Assembly (NCBI GenBank): GCA_964014735.1
Contig: CAXHBH010000033.1
Location: 1-12,867, forward strand
DNA: 12,867 nt
Reading direction: 5' to 3'
Source of the DNA: UBA7446 sp964014735
GTDB taxonomy: Bacteria > Bacteroidota > Bacteroidia > Flavobacteriales > Flavobacteriaceae
Both the position numbers and the translations under genes were made by a program. Of this stretch, positions 6,419-12,867 are shown in pieces; the stretch's first letter is position 1, and each line of letters begins with the position of its first letter. The notes under the pieces were generated by a model. It was not told the origin of the DNA. It was given only the letters and a program-made list of their open reading frames with translations, and searched no databases.

Positions 6419-7933
6419 CTAGAACGGCATATCATCATCGTCTGTTCCAAATGCTTCATTTGGACTCATACGCGATGCTTCAAAGGGTTCATCCCCAGCA
6501 TTTATTTTGGATTGGTACTCAATAGGAGCATCAAACTGGTCTAAGTTGTCGAACTTACCTAGGTTACCAACAAACTTAAGTCGAATGCTGTCCAATCCAC
6601 CATTACGGTGTTTTGCGACAATGAATTCTGCCTGACCTGCTGCAGGTGAGCGCTCTTCATCATCCCATTCATCAATTTTATAATACTCAGGTCTATAGAT
6701 AAAGGTCACCAAATCGGCATCTTGCTCAATAGCACCAGACTCACGTAAATCAGAAATTTGTGGACGCTTACTCCCACCTCTCGTTTCAACAGCACGTGAA
6801 AGCTGCGACAGCGCGATAACTGGTATCTCTAATTCCTTAGCCAATGCTTTTAAGTTTCGAGATATGGTCGAGATCTCTTGCTCTCGGTTTCCTGCCTTAC
6901 TGCTACCGCCAGGCGTCATCAATTGCAAGTAATCTATCATGATAAGGCGAATCCCGTACTGAGAAGACAGGCGACGAGCTTTTGCTCGTAGGTCAAAAAT
7001 AGACAAAGACGGTGTATCATCGATATAGAGCGGTGCTTTTTCCAAATCTGAAACCTTAACATTAAGTTGTTTCCACTCGTGATCTTCCATTTTACCTGTA
7101 CGGAGCTTTTCTGAACTTAGTCCTGTCTCAGATGAAATAAGACGAGTAATCAATTGAACAGAAGACATTTCCAAGGAGAAAAAGGCAACAGGAATATTTT
7201 GGTCCACGGCAATATTTCGGGCCATGGAAAGTGTAAAGGCCGTTTTACCCATACCCGGTCTGGCAGCGACAATAATCAAATCGCTATTTTGCCAACCAGA
7301 AGTCAATTTGTCTACAGCATGAAAACCTGATGGCACACCACTCATACCTTCTTGGTTGGCAATTTCCTCAATTTTTTTCTTTGCTTGGATAACTAAACTT
7401 TGTGCACTCACAGTAGAAGTCTTTAAGTTTCCCTGACTAACATCATAGAGTTTGGACTCTGCCTTGTCGAGCATGTCAAAAACGTCTTTGGTTTCATCAT
7501 AAGCTTCCTCAATAATTTCACTTGAAATTTTAATAAGACTACGCTGAATGAATTTCTGAAGGATGATGCGCGCATGATATTCAATGTGTGCAGAAGAAGA
7601 TACCTTTTTAGAAAGCTGTATGAGATAAAAATCTCCTCCTACTTGATTTAGCCTCTGATCTTTTTTTAATTGAGCTGACACCGTTAAAAGATCAATGGGC
7701 TCTGAATTCTCAAAAAGCTTGACCATTGCAGAAAAAATATGCTGATGTGCCTCGCGATAAAAGGCTTCAGGCTGTAGGATATCAATGACTTCATCTACCC
7801 CTTTTTTGTCAATCATCATAGCTCCAAGTACAACTTCTTCAAAGTCAACAACCTGTGGCGGTAGCTTTCCGCGCTCCAATGAAACAACTGTTGATGGCGA
7901 TACTATTGACGGCGTAGGGTTCTTTTTTTCCAT
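6419..7933 (-). CDS. dnaB: Replicative DNA helicase DnaB, with SSB-like C-terminal tail
   Basis: Hexameric 5'-3' helicase that unwinds DNA at the replication fork. The 504-residue protein has the N-terminal helical domain (about residues 24-130), a linker helix (about 170-195) and the RecA-like motor. Visible motor residues are Walker A ARPGMGKTA (224-232, Lys230, Thr231), catalytic Glu255 (SLEMSS), Walker B Asp334 (MIDYLQL), the SQLSRAVETR and DLRESGAIEQDAD motifs, and the KHRNGG motif with arginine finger Arg443. No intein is present. The extreme C-terminus (498-504) is DDDDMPF, closely like the acidic-amphipathic tip of SSB. It starts 105 bases downstream of accA on the same strand. A weak -7-like box lies 4 bases before the ATG, so it may be transcribed from its own promoter, from the accA promoter, or both. 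It converges on rplT. Confidence 0.98.
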   Translation of the reverse strand: MEKKNPTPSIVSPSTVVSLERGKLPPQVVDFEEVVLGAMMIDKKGVDEVIDILQPEAFYREAHQHIFSAMVKLFENSEPIDLLTVSAQLKKDQRLNQVGGDFYLIQLSKKVSSSAHIEYHARIILQKFIQRSLIKISSEIIEEAYDETKDVFDMLDKAESKLYDVSQGNLKTSTVSAQSLVIQAKKKIEEIANQEGMSGVPSGFHAVDKLTSGWQNSDLIIVAARPGMGKTAFTLSMARNIAVDQNIPVAFFSLEMSSVQLITRLISSETGLSSEKLRTGKMEDHEWKQLNVKVSDLEKAPLYIDDTPSLSIFDLRAKARRLSSQYGIRLIMIDYLQLMTPGGSSKAGNREQEISTISRNLKALAKELEIPVIALSQLSRAVETRGGSKRPQISDLRESGAIEQDADLVTFIYRPEYYKIDEWDDEERSPAAGQAEFIVAKHRNGGLDSIRLKFVGNLGKFDNLDQFDAPIEYQSKINAGDEPFEASRMSPNEAFGTDDDDMPF

Positions 7934-7937
7934 GACA

Positions 7938-7945
7938 CTAAACTA
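7938..7945 (-). promoter_or_regulatory. Weak -7-like box upstream of dnaB
   Basis: TAGTTTAG on the minus strand matches TAnnTTTG in all but one position and ends 4 bases before the dnaB ATG. There is no TTG at the expected -33 distance, only a TTA. The rest of the 105-base accA-dnaB gap has no clear hairpin. Confidence 0.25.
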
Positions 7946-8038
7946 CACAAATGACGGTAGATAATTTTAGAAAAAGAAAAAAACTAACGAACAAATCAGT
8001 AGTTGATAACCCGCTTCAAATTGTTTAAAAGTCAAACA

Positions 8039-8992
8039 TTATTCATTATAAACACCCATTGCAAAAAACTTGTCCATGCGTTCTTGCACTAGTATATCGG
8101 TTGGCAATTCTTGAAGTTCCTTGAAAGATTTACAAATGGCTTTTCGAACCGTATCAAACATGGCCTCGCGGTTGGTGTGCGCGCCACCAAGAGGTTCTTT
8201 GATAATGGTATCAATGAGCTTTTGACGTTTCATGTCTTTAGCGGTCAACTTTAAAGCTTCTGCTGCTTGTTCTTTGTATTCCCAACTGCGCCATAAAATA
8301 GAGGAGCAAGACTCGGGTGAAATAACAGAATACCAAGTATTTTCCAACATAAATATACGGTCACCAACACCTATACCTAGAGCTCCTCCAGAAGCACCTT
8401 CGCCAATAACAACTACCATAATAGGTGTCTTTAAACGCGTCATTTCCAATATGTTCCGTGCAATAGCTTCGCCTTGCCCACGCTCCTCAGCTTCCAAACC
8501 AGGGTATGCGCCTGGCGTATCGACAAGGCAAACGACAGGAACGTCAAATTTTTCAGCAGATTTCATCAGGCGTAAGGCTTTACGGTATCCCTCAGGATTT
8601 GCCATCCCAAAGTTGCGATACTGACGTGTTTTGGTATTATAGCCTTTCTGTTGTCCAATAAACATATAGCTCTGATCGCCAATCTTTCCCAAACCCCCTA
8701 TCATGGCTTTGTCATCTTTAACTGTTCTATCGCCATGGAGTTCTAAAAAGCTGCCTTGAGTGAGGGCATTGATATAATCAAGAGTGTAGGGTCTTGAAGG
8801 ATGTCTTGAGACCTGAACACGCTGCCATGGTGTTAGGTTACTGTAAATTTCTTTTTTGAGTTCAGTTAAACGATCTTCGATCTTTTCACAGGCTTCAGTT
8901 ACGTCTACTTCGCTTTCATTACCTATCTCTTGGCATTTTAGCAATTGGTCTTCTAATTCCTTAATTGGTTCTTCAAAGTCTAAATACTCCAT
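8039..8992 (-). CDS. accA: Acetyl-CoA carboxylase carboxyltransferase subunit alpha
   Basis: With AccD it transfers the carboxyl group from carboxybiotin to acetyl-CoA, giving malonyl-CoA, the first committed step of fatty-acid synthesis. The 317-residue cytoplasmic protein has the usual length. It has an N-terminal coiled region (LDFEEPIKELEDQL, residues 4-17), then WQRVQVSRHPSRPYTLDYI, the crotonase-type core with LVDTPGAYPG (156-165) and the oxyanion-hole segment GEGASGGALG (197-206), and SPESCSSILW (225-234). The C-terminal part is typical. The ATG at 8992 gives the familiar MEYLDFE start. It has a good promoter of its own at the end of the upstream EamA gene. dnaB follows after 105 bases. 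accD is not in the window, as is common for Bacteroidota. Confidence 0.98.
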   Translation of the reverse strand: MEYLDFEEPIKELEDQLLKCQEIGNESEVDVTEACEKIEDRLTELKKEIYSNLTPWQRVQVSRHPSRPYTLDYINALTQGSFLELHGDRTVKDDKAMIGGLGKIGDQSYMFIGQQKGYNTKTRQYRNFGMANPEGYRKALRLMKSAEKFDVPVVCLVDTPGAYPGLEAEERGQGEAIARNILEMTRLKTPIMVVVIGEGASGGALGIGVGDRIFMLENTWYSVISPESCSSILWRSWEYKEQAAEALKLTAKDMKRQKLIDTIIKEPLGGAHTNREAMFDTVRKAICKSFKELQELPTDILVQERMDKFFAMGVYNE

Positions 8993-9012
8993 ATTGAGTT
9001 TTTAATGCATAA

Positions 9013-9041
9013 CAAATATACTTATTTTGGGTTCGGAGCAA
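9013..9041 (-). promoter_or_regulatory. Promoter of accA inside the end of the EamA gene
   Basis: On the minus strand, TTG (9041-9039) and TATATTTG (9020-9013) are separated by 18 bases, a full match to the Bacteroidota -33/-7 pattern. The -7 box ends 20 bases before the accA ATG, giving a leader of about 12-16 nucleotides. That leader contains a two-codon ATG-CAT-TAA (9010-9002). The -33 part overlaps the last codons of the EamA gene. Confidence 0.6.
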
Positions 9042-9933
9042 GTGAATGAGCTATTTTTTTTGTTCTTCTCAGTTTGTAAATGCCGTTAGCTAAAACCGCA
9101 ATAAGTATAAAGGCTAATCCAATGTAAAAGCCAGTATGCATGACTTCTTTTTCGCCGAAAATGACATAGGCTAAGACAATGCCGTAAACAGGTTCCATAT
9201 TAAGACCGAGCATAATGGAATAGGGTGTCAAATGGCGCATCACAACAATAGAAACCACAAAAGCATAGGAAGTACAAACCAATGCCAATATGGACAACCA
9301 TAGCAGATCATGTTTTGAGATAGCAAAGAATTTATTATTAAAAGAACCCTGAAAAGCCAAGACCAAAGTAACAACTATGGCACCCACAAAAAGCTCGTAA
9401 AAAGATAATATATAGGGGTCCGTTTTAGAAACATACTTTCCATTGAGAATTGTAAAAAAAACAGCAAGAACGGTTGATATAACTGCATAAAAAAAACCCT
9501 TTAAATTAGTTGTGCCAGTTCCAAGAACCAATACCAAACCAGCTATTACTAACAATCCAAAAAGCACTTCATAACCAATCACTTTGCGCTTGTAAAAAAT
9601 GGGCTCTATTAAGGAAGTCAAAAAGGCACCTGAAGAAAGTACGGATAAGGTTAAGGAAACATTTGAAACTTTAACAGATCCAAAAAAAGTAATCCAGTGA
9701 AATGCAATAAGCACACCACCTACAATGGCTATCCAAGCAATAGGCTTGCTTACACGAAAATTGTGTTTACGTAACAAAAGTATCAAACCCAAACCTAAAG
9801 TCGCAAGTGTCATGCGGTACCAAACCAAAGGAACGGCCGAGATACTAATCAGGGCACCCAAAATGGCAGTAAAGCCGAAAATGACCACAATAAAATGAAA
9901 GTGAAGGGTACTAAAAAATTTATCTTTTTGCAT
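9022..9933 (-). CDS. EamA-family (DMT superfamily) transporter
   Basis: An inner-membrane protein of 303 residues with about ten hydrophobic helices in two repeated halves, the EamA/DMT fold. Supporting motifs are the first-half YRMTLA segment, the NVSLTLSVLSSGAFLTSLIEP stretch before mid-protein (split here by family alignment), and in the second half the NMEPVYGIVLAYVIFGE signature. Substrate cannot be predicted; members export amino acids, nucleobases or other metabolites. The start chosen is ATG at 9933 (MQKDKFFS); a TTG at 9963 extends the frame by ten residues but is not needed. It overlaps the 3' end of the LptF/LptG-family gene by 14 bases, so coupling is likely. The tail is basic, then ends in APNPK. 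It is the last gene of the tgt operon. Confidence 0.9.
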   Translation of the reverse strand: MQKDKFFSTLHFHFIVVIFGFTAILGALISISAVPLVWYRMTLATLGLGLILLLRKHNFRVSKPIAWIAIVGGVLIAFHWITFFGSVKVSNVSLTLSVLSSGAFLTSLIEPIFYKRKVIGYEVLFGLLVIAGLVLVLGTGTTNLKGFFYAVISTVLAVFFTILNGKYVSKTDPYILSFYELFVGAIVVTLVLAFQGSFNNKFFAISKHDLLWLSILALVCTSYAFVVSIVVMRHLTPYSIMLGLNMEPVYGIVLAYVIFGEKEVMHTGFYIGLAFILIAVLANGIYKLRRTKKIAHSLAPNPK

Positions 9934-10996
9934 GGCGAAGTAAGTATATTGAGAGCACTGCAAATATAGAATTGGGAATCCACGCGGCTAACCAAGGTGT
10001 AAAGTTTGATTTCTCAACCATGACTTCAAAAATTTTGTCAAAAAAGATATAGATGAAGGCCAGAATGATACCCATGGCTAAATTTATACCCATTCCACCA
10101 CGTTTTTTAAAGGAAGCCACTGCTACTGCAATTAATGTTAAAATAAAGGCAGATATGGGAAGCGACCAACGTTTGTGGCGCACCAACAGATGACTGTTGA
10201 TAAGTGGACTTCCATTTTCGCGTTCTTGCCTAATGTATTCATTAAGTTCAAAAAAATTAAGTGTTTGTGCTTTGTAAGTAACAGGCGCCATTGCGTTTAA
10301 ATCCAGTGTTAGGAGGGTATCTAGACGCGCCTCTTTTCTGATGAACTCCTTATCGTTGATAATGGTACGTTGAAAAAACTGCGAAAGACGATGGATGCTG
10401 TCTTTTTCTACCCACCGAATGTTTTGGGCTTTTATCTTATATATAAGTTGGTTGTTATCAAAATGTTCCCACGTAAAATTATAACCCACCTGTCGATTTG
10501 CATTGTAATTACTGACGTATATGAAGTCGCTTTCACCTATTTGCTTATAAATATTTTCCGTTAACATCACCTTTCTTCCCTTTTTGATGTACTCGTATTT
10601 AAAGCTGTTGTAATTTTTGCTTGCTTTAGGTACCCAAAACATACTTGCTCCAAAAGCTAACATGGCAATTATTGATGCAGAAATGATAAAAGGACGTAGG
10701 TAACGATAAAAAGAAATTCCTGAACTCAAAACCGCAATTACTTCACTATTACTTGCTAATTTTGATGTAAACCAAATGACAGATAAAAACAAGAATATAG
10801 GAAACAGTTGGTATCCAAACACCCAAACAAAATCGTAATAATGGGATAAAATCTCAGTAGTTGAAAGTTCGTGCTGTTTGAACTTATCAATTTTTTGTGA
10901 CAAATCAACCAATACGCTTATGGGGATAAACAATACCAGCATTACTATAAAGGTGCTAATGTATTTATTTATAATATATAGGTCTAACAACTTCAT
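9920..10996 (-). CDS. LptF/LptG-family permease (YjgP/YjgQ)
   Basis: Inner-membrane component of the lipopolysaccharide export machine, working with the LptB ATPase and the periplasmic Lpt bridge. The 358-residue protein has three N-terminal helices (about 13-31, 57-80 and 100-122), a periplasmic beta-rich domain (about 130-270), and three C-terminal helices (about 277-296, 302-323 and 334-354), the expected LptF/G topology. The segment NSEVIAVLSSGIS (83-95) matches the coupling region of the family. Whether it acts as LptF or LptG cannot be settled from this sequence. It starts 1 base after the tgt stop and overlaps the EamA gene at its end, a tight operon. tgt followed by such a permease is a familiar arrangement in Bacteroidota. 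Confidence 0.93.
   Translation of the reverse strand: MKLLDLYIINKYISTFIVMLVLFIPISVLVDLSQKIDKFKQHELSTTEILSHYYDFVWVFGYQLFPIFLFLSVIWFTSKLASNSEVIAVLSSGISFYRYLRPFIISASIIAMLAFGASMFWVPKASKNYNSFKYEYIKKGRKVMLTENIYKQIGESDFIYVSNYNANRQVGYNFTWEHFDNNQLIYKIKAQNIRWVEKDSIHRLSQFFQRTIINDKEFIRKEARLDTLLTLDLNAMAPVTYKAQTLNFFELNEYIRQERENGSPLINSHLLVRHKRWSLPISAFILTLIAVAVASFKKRGGMGINLAMGIILAFIYIFFDKIFEVMVEKSNFTPWLAAWIPNSIFAVLSIYLLRHAKR
9961..9968 (-). promoter_or_regulatory. Possible internal -7 box ahead of the EamA gene
   Basis: A perfect TATATTTG lies on the minus strand within the end of the permease gene, 27 bases before the EamA ATG. A TTG occurs 24 bases further upstream, longer than the usual spacing, and a TTA at 20 bases. 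The same 8-mer occurs before tgt and accA. It also encodes conserved protein sequence, so it may be chance. Confidence 0.22.
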
Positions 10997-10997
10997 G

Positions 10998-12128
10998 TTA
11001 TAATCGCTTATCCATTTGACGTACCATGGTATTTTTCCAAGAGGTAAAATTTCTAGCTAAAATATGCTTTCTCGCTTGGCGTACCAACCACAAATAAAAA
11101 GACAGGTTATGTAAGGTGGCTATTTGCTTTCCCAACAATTCATTTGCAGCAAATAAATGACGCAGATATGCTTTGCTATATGATGAGTCAACAAAACTAA
11201 TTCCGTTAGGGTCAATTGGGGTAAAATCTTTTTCCCATTTTTTATTTTTAATGTTAATTGTGCCTTCAGAAGTAAACAACATACCATTACGTCCATTTCT
11301 TGATGGCATGACACAATCAAACATATCTATACCAAAAGCGATGTTCTCTAAAATATTAATCGGCGTGCCAACACCCATCAAATAACGAGGTTTATCTTCT
11401 GGTAAGACGGAACAAACAGCATCGGCCATGGCATACATTTCCGCTGCTGGCTCTCCTACTGATAAGCCTCCAATGGCGTTCCCTGGAGCATTGGTGTTAG
11501 CAATAAACTCGGCTGACTGAATCCTCAAATCGGAATAAACACTTCCTTGAACTATTGGAAAAAGCGTTTGACTATATCCGTATTTGGGCAATGTTTTTTC
11601 AAAATGTTCTTGGCAACGGATAAGCCAACGGTGTGTAAGGTGCATGGAATTTTTGGCATAATCATAAGGGCACGGGTATGGTGTGCACTCATCAAAAGCC
11701 ATAATAATATCGGCACCAATACTTCTTTGTATATCGATAGCCCTTTCAGGTCTAAAAAAATGCTTGGAACCGTCAATATGCGATTTAAAAGTTACACCCT
11801 CTTCTGTGATTTTTCGGTTTTCTGCTAAGGAGTATACTTGATAACCACCACTGTCTGTCAATATGGGTCGCCCCCAATTCATAAACTTATGGATGCCGCC
11901 CGCTTGCTCTAAAATGGGCATAGAAGGTCTTAAGTATAAATGATATGTATTGGCTAAGATAATATCGGGATTTATATCTTGAGCTAAATCGCGTTGATGT
12001 ACACCCTTTACTGTGGCTGCCGTTCCCACAGGCATAAAAATAGGGGTCTCTATTTTTCCGTGTTCCGTAGTGAGCTCCCCTGCCCTAGCTTTTGAGGATG
12101 TATCCGTATGTACTAATGAAAATTTCAC
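10998..12128 (-). CDS. tgt: Queuine/preQ1 tRNA-guanine transglycosylase, zinc-site cysteines absent
   Basis: Exchanges guanine-34 in the anticodon of GUN tRNAs (Asp, Asn, His, Tyr) for preQ1 in queuosine synthesis. The 376-residue protein has the complete TIM-barrel active site: Asp92 in TDSGGYQV, Asp146 and Cys148 in AFDECTPYP, Gln194 in PIVQG, Gly220-Gly221-Leu222 in GGLSVGEP, and the nucleophile Asp271 in FDCVMPSRNGRNG. The C-terminal zinc motif CxCxxC...H is not intact. By alignment to YSKAYL, the cysteines are replaced by Gly309, Ser311 and Asp314; only His340 remains. The start is GTG at 12128, giving the standard MKFSL opening; the next ATG would remove barrel sequence. It leads the operon with the LptF/LptG-family permease and the EamA gene. 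A perfect TATATTTG ends 4 bases before the GTG. Confidence 0.96.
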   Translation of the reverse strand: MKFSLVHTDTSSKARAGELTTEHGKIETPIFMPVGTAATVKGVHQRDLAQDINPDIILANTYHLYLRPSMPILEQAGGIHKFMNWGRPILTDSGGYQVYSLAENRKITEEGVTFKSHIDGSKHFFRPERAIDIQRSIGADIIMAFDECTPYPCPYDYAKNSMHLTHRWLIRCQEHFEKTLPKYGYSQTLFPIVQGSVYSDLRIQSAEFIANTNAPGNAIGGLSVGEPAAEMYAMADAVCSVLPEDKPRYLMGVGTPINILENIAFGIDMFDCVMPSRNGRNGMLFTSEGTINIKNKKWEKDFTPIDPNGISFVDSSYSKAYLRHLFAANELLGKQIATLHNLSFYLWLVRQARKHILARNFTSWKNTMVRQMDKRL

Positions 12129-12132
12129 CCGT

Positions 12133-12140
12133 CAAATATA
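12133..12140 (-). promoter_or_regulatory. -7 box immediately upstream of tgt
   Basis: TATATTTG on the minus strand matches TAnnTTTG exactly and ends 4 bases before the GTG start of tgt. The predicted transcript would start at or within a base or two of the start codon. No clear TTG is present at -33; the nearest is a TTA 16 bases upstream. Confidence 0.45.
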
Positions 12141-12162
12141 CATAACACTTGTCGGTAAGCAG

Positions 12163-12174
12163 GTTATTAATAAC
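12163..12174. repeat. 12-base perfect palindrome in the tgt/transketolase divergent region
   Basis: GTTATTAATAAC is a perfect palindrome just upstream of the expected -33 position for tgt. The position would suit an operator, but palindromes of this length arise by chance a few times in a window of this size. Confidence 0.3.
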
Positions 12175-12179
12175 TGTTG

Positions 12180-12210
12180 ATTATTTTAATAGAAATAATG
12201 ATAAAATAAT
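12180..12210. repeat. Inverted repeat with 9-base arms, upstream of transketolase
   Basis: ATTATTTTA (12180-12188) and TAAAATAAT (12202-12210) are perfect inverted arms separated by 13 bases. The sequence is almost pure A/T, so it may be a binding site, a promoter-upstream AT element, or chance in low-complexity sequence. Confidence 0.3.
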
Positions 12211-12233
12211 GGTATCAGGTGAAAGTGAAGTTT

Positions 12234-12241
12234 TATTTTTG
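12234..12241 (+). promoter_or_regulatory. -7 box upstream of the transketolase gene
   Basis: TATTTTTG matches TAnnTTTG and ends 16 bases before the ATG at 12258. No TTG is seen at the -33 distance, so it is a weaker promoter candidate than that of thrS. Confidence 0.4.
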
Positions 12242-12257
12242 TTGAAAATTTATTTTT

Positions 12258-12867
12258 ATGGCATCCATTGAAATAATCGAACGGCTTTTACCACAGGTGC
12301 GCCGTGACATCTTGCGCATGGTAAACCAAGTAAATTCGGGCCATCCTGGAGGGTCGTTGGGCTGTACTGAGTTTTTCGTTACACTCTATCAACATGTTAT
12401 GAATTATTCAACCGACTTTAACATGGACGGCTTAAACGAAGACCTCTTCTTTTTGTCGAATGGACATATCTCGCCTGTTTTTTACAGTGTTTTGGCACGC
12501 AGTGGTTTTTTTCCAGTTTCAGAACTTGCCACTTTTAGAAAGTTAAATTCCCGACTTCAAGGTCACCCAACCACCCATGAGGGTCTTCCTGGGATACGTA
12601 TTGCTTCAGGGTCTCTTGGTCAAGGCATGTCAGTTGCCATAGGTGCGGCAGAAACAAAAAAGCTAAATAAAGATAAGCATATGGTTTACAGTCTCCATGG
12701 AGACGGTGAACTCCAAGAAGGGCAAAACTGGGAAGCCATAATGTATGCGGGTGCTAAAGGAATAGACAACCTTATATCAACCATAGACTACAACAAACAG
12801 CAGATTGACGGTAGCACAGATGACGTTTTACCACTTGGCGACGTTGGTGCAAAACTGGAAGCTTTTG
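12258..12867 (+). CDS. Transketolase, N-terminal (thiamine diphosphate-binding) subunit, 3' end outside the window
   Basis: Thiamine diphosphate enzyme of the non-oxidative pentose phosphate pathway that moves two-carbon units between sugar phosphates. 203 complete codons are visible. Motifs include SGHPGGSLG (27-35), LFFLSNGHISPVFY (63-76), RLQGHPTTHEGLPGI (99-113), SGSLGQGMS (117-125), and the diphosphate/Mg site GDGELQEGQ (148-156) leading to Asn179 in IDYN. The sequence style matches the short (~280 residue) N-terminal subunit of split transketolases in Bacteroidota, with the pyrimidine-binding half in a following gene; since the window ends, the split is inferred. The ATG at 12258 is the only sensible start, and no Shine-Dalgarno precedes it. 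It is divergent from tgt. Confidence 0.93.
   Translation, partial: MASIEIIERLLPQVRRDILRMVNQVNSGHPGGSLGCTEFFVTLYQHVMNYSTDFNMDGLNEDLFFLSNGHISPVFYSVLARSGFFPVSELATFRKLNSRLQGHPTTHEGLPGIRIASGSLGQGMSVAIGAAETKKLNKDKHMVYSLHGDGELQEGQNWEAIMYAGAKGIDNLISTIDYNKQQIDGSTDDVLPLGDVGAKLEAF

Noticed and set aside
9934..9963. TTG at 9963 as the EamA start
   Set aside because: The ATG at 9933 gives a normal DMT N-terminus, and the extra ten residues are only the permease coding sequence read in another frame.

Overview
The window is an ordinary-looking chromosomal segment of a low-GC member of the Bacteroidota, most likely of the Flavobacteriales or a close relative. The evidence is a TonB-dependent receptor paired with a DUF4249 lipoprotein, a DUF6095-type small membrane protein, a separate N-terminal transketolase gene, starts that mostly lack Shine-Dalgarno sequences, and several promoters that fit the phylum's TTG / TAnnTTTG pattern.

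Plus strand, 1-3195: the 3' part of a TonB-dependent outer-membrane receptor (cut by the window start), a DUF4249 lipoprotein whose start codon overlaps the receptor's stop, and a 72-residue two-helix membrane protein. The first two probably form an outer-membrane uptake unit of unknown substrate. Plus strand, 3237-6410: a strong promoter followed by the classical translation cluster thrS-infC-rpmI-rplT. infC has no ATG, GTG or TTG that would include its conserved N-terminus, so it must start at a rare codon, best read as ATA at 5244.

Minus strand, 12140 down to 6419: tgt, an LptF/LptG-family permease, an EamA-family transporter, accA and dnaB. The first three are packed as an operon (1-base gap, then a 14-base overlap). 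accA has its own consensus promoter inside the end of the EamA gene. dnaB converges on rplT with 8 bases between the stop codons. Plus strand, 12258 to the window end: the first 203 codons of an N-terminal transketolase subunit, divergent from tgt across a 129-base AT-rich region with two inverted repeats.

Most genes are housekeeping: tRNA charging (ThrRS), translation initiation (IF3), ribosome assembly (bL35, bL20), tRNA queuosine modification (TGT), LPS export, fatty-acid synthesis (AccA), replication (DnaB) and the pentose phosphate pathway. I see no mobile element, CRISPR array, tRNA, rRNA or defence system, and no obvious undescribed multi-gene system. The points worth following are molecular: the non-canonical infC start, a TGT that has lost the three cysteines of its zinc site, a DnaB ending in an SSB-like acidic tail, and promoter boxes so close to start codons that thrS and tgt transcripts may be leaderless.
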